This document shows, in pieces, positions 1-5,749 of a DNA stretch of 9,269 bases. This stretch comes from an uncultured Actinomycetes bacterium (lineage in GTDB: Bacteria > Actinomycetota > Thermoleophilia > Miltoncostaeales > Miltoncostaeaceae). The position numbers and the translations under genes are program-made. The DNA is taken from the NCBI GenBank assembly GCA_937862675.1, contig CALMEC010000105.1:1-9269 (forward strand). The letters run 5' to 3'. Every line of letters begins with the position of its first letter. Position 1 is the first letter of the stretch. Under the pieces are notes generated by a model. That model was not told the DNA's origin. It was given only the letters and a program-made list of their open reading frames with translations, and ran no database searches.

Positions 1-583
1 CAGCCGATCCTGCCAGCGATACGGTGATGGCCGCCATCGTCGGCGCTGCCGGCCTGCCATCGGCCATGGCGGCCGCGTGCGCGAACCGGTTGGAGGGCCC
101 GGTGACGAAGTTCTCGAAGGTGAACCGGTCCTGCAGCCTCCCGTGGACGCGACCGACGAGCGGGGTGGCGGACATCGGTCCGTGCGCGGCACCCTCCAGG
201 AGCGTGCTGAGGATGTCGACGTCGGCCGGCGTACCGTCCGGGTCGAGCGGCGTGGGGAGCGCATCGGTGATGACCGGCTCGGCCGTGGCGTCCGGTGCGG
301 TCGGCGACGGGATGATGGTGACCTCGACGGCGAGATCGGTTCCGAGTACCTCGAACAGCGCGTCTTTGAGGACCGCGTGGTACCGCTGGACCACCCAGCT
401 CCGCGCGAACTCCGTCTCGACCGAGATGGTGATGCTGTTGCCGTCCATCGTCACCGCCCGCGTGTTGCTGAACGCGAGGTTGTACGTGGCGTCGTTGAGG
501 GTGGAGCGCAGGCAGGCGAGGACCTGCTCCCAGACGGCGGCGAGCTTGTCGGGCGGTGCGGACCTGTTGTCGGGGTACGACAT
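1..583 (-). CDS. dnaA: Chromosomal replication initiator DnaA, N-terminal part, broken at the window edge
   Basis: DnaA binds 9-mer boxes at oriC, melts the origin and recruits the helicase. The start is ATG at 583-581. Residues about 10-90 fit domain I: KLAAVWEQVLACLRSTLN, then a VETEFARSWVVQRY segment as in other DnaA proteins. Residues about 91-150 are an acidic, Pro/Thr-rich linker (domain II). Residues 152-174 open the AAA+ domain with DRFTFENFVTGPSNRFAHAA, a family hallmark. The next expected block (about AVAEAP...YNPLFIYG...GKTHLL, Walker A) is absent: from about base 62 toward base 1 the translation (DGRPAAPTMAAITVSLAGSA) resembles no DnaA and no other frame restores it. That stretch matches dxr on the other strand, so real dnaA sequence probably ends near base 62. 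No clear Shine-Dalgarno precedes the ATG. The gene lies downstream of the ATPase gene on the same strand, 192 bases away. Confidence 0.9.
   Translation of the reverse strand, partial: MSYPDNRSAPPDKLAAVWEQVLACLRSTLNDATYNLAFSNTRAVTMDGNSITISVETEFARSWVVQRYHAVLKDALFEVLGTDLAVEVTIIPSPTAPDATAEPVITDALPTPLDPDGTPADVDILSTLLEGAAHGPMSATPLVGRVHGRLQDRFTFENFVTGPSNRFAHAAAMADGRPAAPTMAAITVSLAGSA
3..73 (+). other. dxr: Fragment resembling dxr (DXP reductoisomerase), joined to dnaA
   Basis: Read on the plus strand from base 3, this stretch encodes ADPASDTVMAAIVGAAGLPS followed by AMAA. The run VMAAIVGAAGL matches, from memory, the conserved segment of 1-deoxy-D-xylulose-5-phosphate reductoisomerase just before the LANKES motif (E. 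coli DQVMAAIVGAAGLLPTLAA). Past base 73 the frame continues only into antisense dnaA, and the expected AGK...LLANKE never appears. On the opposite strand the DnaA reading stops matching its family at about base 62. The two partial genes therefore meet at about 62-73, sharing the G/C-rich string GGCCATGGCGGCC. This is a truncated piece, not a working gene. It could be an assembly or amplification chimera or a true rearrangement. Confidence 0.6.
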
Positions 584-775
584 CTAGACGGCCGGTTCCG
601 CGGGATCGTGGATGTGGGGTGCGGTCACGGTGGACGGCGGGCGGACGATCCCCCCGCCGTCCCGGGTCGGCCACGGGGTGCCGAGGACCTGGGCGGTGTC
701 CCGTCGGAGTCGTCCGGTGGCGCGTCCGTGCCGCCGGGGGCGCGCACCGCACCGCGGGATCGTTGAACCGGCCAT
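584..775 (-). repeat. Intergenic repeat, copy A (MITE-like candidate)
   Basis: This stretch fills exactly the gap between the ATPase stop and the dnaA start. It is related to copy B at 4099-4264. Shared strings include a 16-base exact match (607-622, read on minus as GCACCCCACATCCACG) and a 13-base exact match (730-742, CGCCCCCGGCGGC on minus) set in a longer similar block. Its ends carry inverted GCCGGTTC/GAACCGGC, and the 8-mer CATCTAGA occurs directly at both borders (581-588 and 773-780), like a target-site duplication. GATCCCGCGG also occurs near both ends. A 63-codon open frame spans the element from TAG-ATG to TAG-ATG, but differences from copy B are spread over all three codon positions and B is frameshifted, so it does not behave like a protein gene. 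It may instead be a small non-autonomous mobile element or a structured RNA. Confidence 0.6.
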
Positions 776-1480
776 CTAGAAGAGCGTGGTGAGGAGTGTG
801 GTCCCCGCGTCGGTGATGTCGCGCGTTCCGTCGACCGCGCGGTCGACGTAGCCGCGATGCTCCAGGAAGATCAGCTCCCTGCTGGCCAGGGCACGGGGTA
901 TGCCGAGCTCACCTGCGAGCGACTCGAGGTCGGACGGACCGAGCTCGACGAGGAGCGCGAGAAGCGTGCGCGCGTGGGCCGACATCTCCTGCCCGATGGG
1001 GACGGTGGTGCCGGCCGGTGCCCGGAGCGTGACCACGGTCCCGGTGTCGAGGTTGTCGTCGATCTCCAGTGAGCCGCCGACGGCGCGCATGGCCCCGACG
1101 GACACGGGAAGGCCGGAGCCGACCCCGCGGACGATCGTGCGGTGCTCGGCGGTGGCCGTGGAGAAGCCGACCTCGAGGGCGCGGTCCTTGTCCGAGATGC
1201 CCGGGCCGCCGTCGCTGACCCGGACCGTGGCACCACCGTCGAGGACGGAGATGCACGCTTCCTTGAAGTCCGCGTGGACCAGGTTCTCGATGATCTCGCG
1301 CGCCGCGATGGCCGGGACCGACGAGCAGTCGGCGACCCGCATGAAGAGCGTGTCGATCAGGACGCCGGCCTCGTCGGAGAGCTCGTCGACGACGGGGGGC
1401 TCATCCGGGGCGGCGTACCGCGCGAATCGGACGGACCGATCCGGGGGGTGGGAGGAATGCGGGAGTGCGGTGCGAATCAT
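776..1480 (-). CDS. GHKL (histidine-kinase-type) ATPase domain protein with C-terminal winged helix
   Basis: This is a predicted soluble 234-residue protein with no membrane segment or receiver domain. Residues about 35-155 form a Bergerat-fold ATP-binding domain. The N box is REIIENLVHADF (61-72, with E62 and N66), G1 is DGGPGIS (90-96), a glycine-rich lid RGVGSGLPVSVG lies at 118-129, and DTGTVV (145-150) follows. There is no phospho-acceptor H-box region, so it resembles anti-sigma-type kinases or isolated HK ATPase modules rather than a full sensor kinase. Residues about 166-234 look like a MarR/ArsR-type winged helix (LESLAGELGIPRALASRELI, then HRGYVDR). The start is ATG 1480-1478. There is no visible Shine-Dalgarno, but a TACCTT hexamer at 1498-1493 would leave a near-leaderless message. 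It lies upstream of dnaA on the same strand and beside oriC. The client is unknown; a role in controlling dnaA or a sigma factor is inference only. Confidence 0.82.
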   Translation of the reverse strand: MIRTALPHSSHPPDRSVRFARYAAPDEPPVVDELSDEAGVLIDTLFMRVADCSSVPAIAAREIIENLVHADFKEACISVLDGGATVRVSDGGPGISDKDRALEVGFSTATAEHRTIVRGVGSGLPVSVGAMRAVGGSLEIDDNLDTGTVVTLRAPAGTTVPIGQEMSAHARTLLALLVELGPSDLESLAGELGIPRALASRELIFLEHRGYVDRAVDGTRDITDAGTTLLTTLF

Positions 1481-1651
1481 TTGGGAGAGGGCAAGGTAGC
1501 AACACGGGGTGGGCCACCGAAAGGGGGTTCATCGGCCGTTTCGTGCCTGTGGAGAGGAAATGCGGGTGGGTGCGGGAAAAACCGAGTCCGCCGCCACTCA
1601 TTCACCGTTTGGTGACAGTGATACTCCCGCGATATGCAGGGAAAAGACGGA

Positions 1652-1683
1652 TTGTCCACAGGGGTGTCCACAACTGTGGACGT
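1652..1683. promoter_or_regulatory. DnaA box cluster
   Basis: Three 9-mers sit within 32 bases: TTGTCCACA forward, GTGTCCACA forward, and TGTGGACGT (reverse of ACGTCCACA). The last two form a perfect inverted repeat, GTCCACA-AC-TGTGGAC (1666-1681), so two DnaA monomers could bind head to head. The first box matches the actinobacterial consensus and the others depart from it in one or two outer positions. Confidence 0.7.
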
Positions 1684-1769
1684 GGGATGCACGTCAGGGC
1701 GACGGGTCCCTCGTCACCCCGTTCGTCACCCGTTCGCGGCCACCGGTCGCGCAGGGTCCGCGCCTTTGG

Positions 1770-1775
1770 TACCCT
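1770..1775 (+). promoter_or_regulatory. Candidate -10 element for the rpmH operon
   Basis: TACCCT, in the context TTTGGTACCCTCC, fits the loose actinobacterial TAnnnT pattern and would start transcription near 1782, giving a leader of about 60 bases before rpmH. No convincing -35 hexamer lies 16-18 bases upstream, so this is a weak call based on position and hexamer only. Confidence 0.25.
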
Positions 1776-1842
1776 CCCTCGACGCGAGACCGGCCGATCG
1801 GTCGTCGACGGCCCGTGCAATTCGACAGAAGACGTGTGAATC

Positions 1843-1977
1843 GTGAAGCGGACCTATCAGCCCAACAAGCGCAAGCGGAAGAAGACCCACGGGTTCCGGG
1901 TGCGGATGAGCACCCGGGGCGGGCGAGCCATCCTCAAGCGCCGCCGGGCAAAGGGCCGGGCGCGTCTGTCCGCCTGA
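1843..1977 (+). CDS. rpmH: 50S ribosomal protein L34
   Basis: This short gene encodes 44 residues: MKRTYQPNKRKRKKTHGFRV, then RMSTRGGRAILKRRRAKGRA and RLSA. That is the full-length, textbook L34 pattern (KRTYQPN, HGFR.RM.T..GR..L..RR.KGR..L), a basic protein that binds 23S rRNA in the large subunit. The start codon is GTG at 1843, directly before AAG CGG ACC; no other start would keep the conserved N-terminus. The ribosome binding site is poor (GAAGAC lies about 8 bases upstream). It is the first gene of the plus-strand unit leaving oriC, its usual place, and is followed after 5 bases by rnpA. Confidence 0.97.
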   Translation: MKRTYQPNKRKRKKTHGFRVRMSTRGGRAILKRRRAKGRARLSA

Positions 1978-1982
1978 TCTGA

Positions 1983-2384
1983 GTGGATGCCCTTTCGCAA
2001 CCGCGTCCCAAGCGGGGCCGGATTTCGCGATCCGCGGACTTCGACGCTGTCTATCAGCGCGGGAAGTCGGCCGGTAACCGGCACCTCGTGGTGTACGTCT
2101 TCGCGCGCGACGACGCGCCGAAGGGCGATCCGGCGCGGCTCGGGGTGTCCGTCTCCAAGAAGGTCGGGGGCGCCGTCGAGCGCAACCGGGTCAAGCGCGT
2201 CCTGCGCGAACAGTTCGCACAGGTCGCCGCGACGTTGCCCACGTGCGTCGACGTCGTGGTGATCGCCCGCCCCGGCTGCGCGGAGTACCTGGAGGAGCAG
2301 GGCAGCGCGGTCCTGGGCACCCGTCTGCGCGAGCTTCTGGCGCGGGTCACCGGGGTCGACCACGTGCTGGACGCGACTGCATGA
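1983..2384 (+). CDS. rnpA: Ribonuclease P protein component
   Basis: This is the protein subunit (133 residues) that works with the RNase P RNA to cut the 5' leader from precursor tRNAs. Visible family features are R-S-A-D-F-D-A-V-Y-Q-R-G-K (16-28), the LGVSVSKKVGGAVERN stretch (53-68) and the signature RNRVKRVLRE (67-76), whose basic residues contact RNA. The start GTG at 1983 puts the conserved body at the usual distance from the N-terminus; an internal out-of-frame ATG at 1987 is not used. It follows rpmH after 5 bases and overlaps yidD by 4 bases (ATGA at 2381-2384), suggesting co-translation. The length is normal and nothing is missing. Confidence 0.96.
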   Translation: MDALSQPRPKRGRISRSADFDAVYQRGKSAGNRHLVVYVFARDDAPKGDPARLGVSVSKKVGGAVERNRVKRVLREQFAQVAATLPTCVDVVVIARPGCAEYLEEQGSAVLGTRLRELLARVTGVDHVLDATA

Positions 2385-2626
2385 TGCAGCGCATCGTCGA
2401 GCGTGTGGTCACCGCTCCCATCCGGTTCTACCAGCGTTTCATCTCGCCGCTCACCGGGCGCCGCTGCAAGTACCTGCCCACCTGCTCGGAGTACGCCGTC
2501 ATGGCGATCCGCGAGTTCGGGCCGTGCAAGGGCGCGGTCCTGGCCGGGTGGCGTCTCCTGCGGTGCAACCCCGCCTCGCACGGCGGCATCGACTATCCCT
2601 GTGACCAGCGGGTGTTCCGCCGGTAA
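2381..2626 (+). CDS. yidD: YidD, membrane protein insertion efficiency factor
   Basis: This small protein of 81 residues acts beside YidC at the inner face of the membrane and aids insertion of membrane proteins. The sequence shows the family pattern in order: a basic amphipathic N-terminus (RIVERVVTAPIRFYQRFISP), the block CKYLPTCSEYAVMAI (29-43), then WRLLRCNPASHGGID (57-71). The conserved cysteines are at 29, 35 and 62. The start chosen is the first ATG (2381), which overlaps the rnpA stop as ATGA; the next in-frame ATG (2384) is an equally possible start and removes only one residue. The stop TAA shares one base with the yidC start (TAATG), so translation is likely coupled along rnpA-yidD-yidC. 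Confidence 0.95.
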   Translation: MMQRIVERVVTAPIRFYQRFISPLTGRRCKYLPTCSEYAVMAIREFGPCKGAVLAGWRLLRCNPASHGGIDYPCDQRVFRR

Positions 2627-3615
2627 TGGGAAATCCGCTCAAGCTTCTCGAGGGTCCGCTCGAGTCGTTCCTCGTCTTCCTGAACCACCAGGGGGGCCTC
2701 ACCATCGGGTGGGCGATCATCGCCCTCACCCTGATCGTGCGGTTGATCCTCCTGCCGCTGTTCATCAGCCAGTACCGCTCCGCGCGGCGCATGCAGGAGG
2801 TCGCGCCGCTCATCAAGGAACTGCAGAAGCGGCACAAGAACGACAAGCGGCGGCAGCAGGAAGAGATGATGAAGCTCTTCCAGGAGCACAAGGTCAACCC
2901 GTTCGGGTCGTGCCTTCCGATCGTCTTCCAGGCCCCGATCTTCATCGCCCTCTATTTCGTCCTCCGCAACTTCACGGAGAGCAACGAGATCAAGGGGACC
3001 CTCTCGTTCATGGGGATCATCCCCGATGTGTCCATGCAGTTCCGGGAGCTGGGGTGGCGCGCGGTCATCCTCGCCCTGATCTACGGGACGTCTCAGCTCC
3101 TGGCGACGGAGGTCGGCTTCGCCACCTCCCCTCAGACCAGCGAGATGCAGCGGAAGATCTTCCGTGTCCTGCCGCTGTTCATCGTGGGCGGCCTGTTCCT
3201 CTACCCCAACGTGCCGTCCGGTCTGATCCTCTACTGGCTCACCACGAACCTGTGGACCTGCGGCCAGCAGGTGGTGCTGAAGCGTCGCCTCGGTCCGCTG
3301 CAGCTGAAGGATGTGGGCATGCTGGGCCAGGCGCAACAGGAGGCGGAGCCGGACACGCCTCCGAGGCCGAAGCCCAAGCCGAAGTCCAAGAAGAGCCGGG
3401 CCGCGCAGCAGAACGGCGCGACGGATGCCCCCGAGCCCGTTGAGGCGCAGGAGCCCATCGAGGCGCCTGAGCCCGCTGAGGGCCCCGAGATCCCGCCGGC
3501 GACGTCCGCCAAGCAGTCCGGTCAACGCAAGAGCGGTGCCCAGCAGCCCAAGAACCGGCAGTCCGGAGGCGGTTCGCGCTCCGGTCAGCGCCGTCGTCCC
3601 CCGAGGAAGCGATGA
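2626..3615 (+). CDS. yidC: YidC/Oxa1-type membrane protein insertase
   Basis: YidC places proteins into the cytoplasmic membrane, alone or with SecYEG. The 329-residue protein is the short form without the large E. coli periplasmic domain. Membrane segments are about 27-47, 97-115, 145-162, 179-193 and 196-212. R39 in the first segment (LTLIVRLILLPL) is the groove arginine that receives substrates. The cytoplasmic loop VAPLIKELQKRHKND followed by RRQQEEMMKLFQEHKVNPFG (59-94) and the segment CLPIVFQAPIFIALYF are family hallmarks. Residues 231-329 form a long low-complexity tail: Lys/Pro, then PEP-V/I-EA-like repeats (269-288), then a Gly/Ser/Arg-rich basic end, likely ribosome-facing. It overlaps yidD by 1 base and jag by 4 (ATGA). 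Confidence 0.96.
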   Translation: MGNPLKLLEGPLESFLVFLNHQGGLTIGWAIIALTLIVRLILLPLFISQYRSARRMQEVAPLIKELQKRHKNDKRRQQEEMMKLFQEHKVNPFGSCLPIVFQAPIFIALYFVLRNFTESNEIKGTLSFMGIIPDVSMQFRELGWRAVILALIYGTSQLLATEVGFATSPQTSEMQRKIFRVLPLFIVGGLFLYPNVPSGLILYWLTTNLWTCGQQVVLKRRLGPLQLKDVGMLGQAQQEAEPDTPPRPKPKPKSKKSRAAQQNGATDAPEPVEAQEPIEAPEPAEGPEIPPATSAKQSGQRKSGAQQPKNRQSGGGSRSGQRRRPPRKR

Positions 3616-4097
3616 GCGACGACATCACCCGCACCCTTGACGAGGTCTTCCAGGCCATCGTGGCCGGAGTGGGGCGGGAGGCCCGGATCACGATCGGTCC
3701 GGGTGAGGAGGGCGGCATCGACGTCACCCTCGTGGGGGAGGATCTCGACGTGCTGGTCGGGCGCGACGGCTCGGTGATCGATGCCCTGCAGTACCTCGCG
3801 CATCAGATCGTGCTGCGGCAGGGTGACGGGACCGTCGGGCGGGTGTCCCTGGACGTGGACGGTTACCGCGAACGGCGGCGGGCCCAGCTGGTGAAGCTCG
3901 CGGAGCATGCGGCCAGCGAGGCGGTCACGCATGGCGAGGAGATCGAGCTCGACGCGATGACCCCGCATGACCGCCGGATCGTGCACATGGCGTTGGCGGA
4001 GCGCACCGACGTCGTCACCCGGAGCGAGGGCCAGGAGCCGCGGCGCCGGATCGTGGTGGAGCCCGCCGGTGATGACGGAGGCGGCGACGGCGATTGA
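3612..4097 (+). CDS. jag: Jag/KhpB-like KH-R3H RNA-binding protein
   Basis: This is a cytoplasmic RNA-binding protein of 161 residues that usually follows yidC; in Gram-positive bacteria its relatives affect cell division and cell-wall growth by binding transcripts. The KH domain (about 35-85) carries the GxxG loop as GRDG (50-53), followed by SVIDALQYLAHQIVLR. The R3H domain (about 88-150) carries R-x3-H as RRIVH (R121, H125) in the block LDAMTPHDRRIVHMALAE. The N-terminal Jag domain found in Firmicutes is absent, as is common in actinobacteria. The C-terminus is Gly/Asp-rich. The start ATG overlaps the yidC stop by 4 bases, suggesting coupled translation. It is the last gene before the copy B repeat. 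Confidence 0.94.
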   Translation: MSDDITRTLDEVFQAIVAGVGREARITIGPGEEGGIDVTLVGEDLDVLVGRDGSVIDALQYLAHQIVLRQGDGTVGRVSLDVDGYRERRRAQLVKLAEHAASEAVTHGEEIELDAMTPHDRRIVHMALAERTDVVTRSEGQEPRRRIVVEPAGDDGGGDGD

Positions 4098-4098
4098 G

Positions 4099-4264
4099 AT
4101 GGGTGATCCCACGGTCTCGCGGCGTGGTGCACGCCCCCGGCGGCGCGGATGCGGCACCGGGCACCTCGGACAGGCGAACCGGCATGCCCCACGGCACCCG
4201 GCGACGCCCCGCATCACCCGTTGACGCACCCCACATCCACGGCCCCGGGAAACTCTCCGTCTGA
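4099..4264 (+). repeat. Intergenic repeat, copy B, related to copy A
   Basis: The gap between jag and rsmG is filled by a sequence related to copy A at 584-775 read on the opposite strand. The best blocks are 4116-4150, around CGCCCCCGGCGGC (4132-4144), and 4221-4245, containing the 16-base exact match GCACCCCACATCCACG (4226-4241). The middle is shorter than in A by about 26 bases, and a net one-base shift moves the second block into another frame. B has the same setting as A: it starts one base after a gene's stop codon and ends just before the ribosome binding site of the next gene. No CATCTAGA-like direct repeat is seen at its borders, only TGAG near each end. Confidence 0.6.
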
Positions 4265-4277
4265 GGGCGGTCCGGCG

Positions 4278-5003
4278 GTGCCGCTCGTTGTTTCACGTGA
4301 AACAACGAGCCCCGTCGGTCGTCTGAGTGCTGCGGCCCGGCGTTCCGATGTCGTGATCGCGGTTGAGGACGCGGGGTGGCTCGTGGCGCTGCTCGATCGG
4401 ATCGGGCTCGAGTCGCAGAACCTGACGGCCATCGACGCCATCGACGACGCCATCGACCGTCACCTCATGGACAGCCTCGTGGGGATGGCTGTTCCGGAGA
4501 TCCGTGAGGCCCGGGGGATCGTGGACCTGGGGAGCGGCGGCGGATTCCCGGGCCTGGTCATGGCGCGGATGCTGCCGGACGTGTCCGTGACCCTTGTCGA
4601 GAGTGAGCGCCGGAAGGCGGACTGGCTGGTGCGTGCGGCCGCGGAGTTGCCTAACGTACGGGTGGTGGCGGATCGGACCGAGGCTCTGGCGCGCGAGGAG
4701 CGCGAGGTGTGGGATGTCGCGACCGCACGTGCCGTCGCGGCGACACCTTCGCTCCTGGAGCTGGCCGCACCCCTGGTGCGGGTCGGTGGATCGCTCGTGG
4801 CGTGGCGCGGCCCGTCGGATGCCGAGCCGACCCCGGGTGACCGATCTGCGGCGGCTGAGGTGGGCTTCGCCTTCGATCGTGTGATCGAGGTCGAGCCGTT
4901 CGCCGGCGCGGAGCGGCGGCTTGTCGTGTGGGCCAAGACGGGGGCGACCTCCGATCGGTTCCCGCGCCGTCCGGGACGCGCGACGAAGCGGCCCCTCGCA
5001 TGA
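4278..5003 (+). CDS. rsmG: 16S rRNA (guanine-527-N7) methyltransferase RsmG (GidB)
   Basis: RsmG transfers a methyl group from S-adenosylmethionine to N7 of G527 of 16S rRNA; its loss gives low-level streptomycin resistance in several bacteria. The 241-residue protein shows NLTAID...RHLMDSL (48-67), the SAM-binding loop IVDLGSGGGFPG (81-92), the acidic end of strand 2, TLVESERRKADWL (105-117), the motif ATARAVA (148-154), and a C-terminus ending FPRRPGRATKRPL as in the family. The start is taken as GTG 4278, about 10 bases after an AGGG ribosome binding site (4264-4267). The frame stays open further upstream, but that part is repeat B. Codons 5-9 (VSRET) are the in-frame reading of a parS site. 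The gene overlaps parA by 4 bases (ATGA). Confidence 0.95.
   Translation: MPLVVSRETTSPVGRLSAAARRSDVVIAVEDAGWLVALLDRIGLESQNLTAIDAIDDAIDRHLMDSLVGMAVPEIREARGIVDLGSGGGFPGLVMARMLPDVSVTLVESERRKADWLVRAAAELPNVRVVADRTEALAREEREVWDVATARAVAATPSLLELAAPLVRVGGSLVAWRGPSDAEPTPGDRSAAAEVGFAFDRVIEVEPFAGAERRLVVWAKTGATSDRFPRRPGRATKRPLA
4289..4304. promoter_or_regulatory. parS: parS centromere site 1 (perfect)
   Basis: TGTTTCACGTGAAACA matches the ParB binding consensus at all 16 positions. The palindrome extends without mismatch to 28 bases (4283-4310), with arms beginning GCTCGT. It lies within codons 4-9 of rsmG, directly after the start codon, a placement known in several bacteria where the site is read as VSRET or FHVKQ. 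Confidence 0.97.
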
Positions 5004-5749
5004 TCTACGCCGTCGTCAATCAGAAGGGCGGGGTCGGCAAGACCACCACCTCCGTCAACGTCGCGGCGGTCCTCGCCCGCTACGACCGCCGCACGGTCCT
5101 GGTGGACGTCGACCCTCAGGCGAATGCGTCCAGTGGGCTGGGCGTCTCGGGTGCGTCCCCGAACATGGCCGACGTGATCCTGGACGGGCTCCCGCTGCAC
5201 GACATCCTCGTGACCACCCGGTTCGACGAACTCGTGCTGGCTCCGGGATCGCCCGACCTGGCGGGAGCGGCTGTGGAGCTGCCGCCGCGGGAGGGGCGCG
5301 GGGTCATCCTCCGCGATGCCCTCGCCGCGATCCGGGACGACTTCGAGAACGTCATCCTGGATTGCCCTCCGTCCCTGGACCTCCTGACGCTCAACGCGCT
5401 CGTCGCGGCCGATCGCCTGATCGTGCCCGTGCAGTGCGAGTTCTACGCCCTGGAAGGGCTGACGCGGCTGATGGAGACCGTGACGGCGGTCCGGGCGAAC
5501 CTGAACCCGGGTCTGCGCGTGTCCGGGATGCTGATGACGATGCACGATCCGCGGACGCGGATCAGCGGCGAGGTGATCCGGGAGGTCCGGCAGCATTTCG
5601 GCGATCTCGCGTTCCAGACGGTCATCCCGCGTAACGTCCGTCTCGCGGAGGCGCCGTCACACGGCGCGCCCGTCGTCCATTACGATCCCGCGTCTCCGGG
5701 CGCGGTCGCGTACGCGCATGTGGCGCGGGAGGTGGTGCAACGTGGCTGA
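5000..5749 (+). CDS. parA: Chromosome partitioning ATPase ParA (Soj)
   Basis: ParA is a deviant Walker ATPase that forms nucleoid-bound dimers and helps move ParB-parS complexes apart after origin duplication. The 249-residue protein has the deviant Walker A KGGVGKTT (9-16, signature lysines K9 and K14), Walker A' VLVDVDPQAN (33-42) and Walker B VILDCPPS (118-125). The dimer/DNA-side block PRNVRLAEAPSHG (210-222) is typical of Soj proteins. The start at ATG 5000 gives MIYAVVNQKGG at the proper N-terminus. The frame is open from 4928, but that extra part lies inside rsmG and is not conserved. The N-terminus is short, without the extra DNA-binding domain of plasmid P1-type ParA. It overlaps rsmG by 4 bases and parB by 8. 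Confidence 0.97.
   Translation: MIYAVVNQKGGVGKTTTSVNVAAVLARYDRRTVLVDVDPQANASSGLGVSGASPNMADVILDGLPLHDILVTTRFDELVLAPGSPDLAGAAVELPPREGRGVILRDALAAIRDDFENVILDCPPSLDLLTLNALVAADRLIVPVQCEFYALEGLTRLMETVTAVRANLNPGLRVSGMLMTMHDPRTRISGEVIREVRQHFGDLAFQTVIPRNVRLAEAPSHGAPVVHYDPASPGAVAYAHVAREVVQRG

Larger units (their letters stand above)
1481..1842. other. oriC: Probable chromosomal origin (oriC) between divergent dnaA and rpmH units
   Basis: This gene-free divergent gap has the expected position for an actinobacterial origin. A compact cluster of DnaA-box-like 9-mers lies at 1652-1683: TTGTCCACA (1652-1660, matching the high-GC consensus), GTGTCCACA (1664-1672) and, inverted, TGTGGACGT (1675-1683). A weaker inverted candidate, TGTGGAGAG, is at 1548-1556. 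A small hairpin TCACC-GTTT-GGTGA lies at 1602-1615, and TCGTCACCCCGT/TCGTCACCCGT forms a tandem pair at 1711-1733. No strongly AT-rich unwinding tract stands out; the least GC-rich part is about 1575-1660. Box number is low compared with Streptomyces-type origins, so extra degenerate boxes may exist. Confidence 0.7.

Noticed and set aside
584..775. 63-residue minus-strand open frame exactly between ATPase and dnaA, with TAG-ATG at both ends
   Set aside because: The related copy B has a frame shift and changes in all codon positions, the predicted protein is Arg/Pro/Gly-rich like random GC-rich DNA, and there is no ribosome binding site. It is better described as a repeat.
1711..1733. Tandem TCGTCACCCCGT/TCGTCACCCGT as possible iterons
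   Set aside because: Only two imperfect units with no similarity to DnaA boxes; too little to call an iteron array.
2403..3443. 346-codon plus-strand open frame over yidD and yidC
   Set aside because: It is a GC-rich shadow frame; the yidD and yidC frames carry clear family motifs.
4149..4277. Longer N-terminus for RsmG from ATG 4149
   Set aside because: The added 43 residues are translated repeat B sequence with no family similarity; GTG 4278 has a ribosome binding site and puts the protein at normal length.
4928..4999. Longer N-terminus for ParA from 4928
   Set aside because: The added part overlaps the conserved rsmG 3' end, and ParA proteins start close to the KGGVGKTT motif as with ATG 5000.
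4460..5596. 378-codon minus-strand open frame
   Set aside because: Antisense to rsmG and parA with no recognisable motif; the plus-strand genes are certain.
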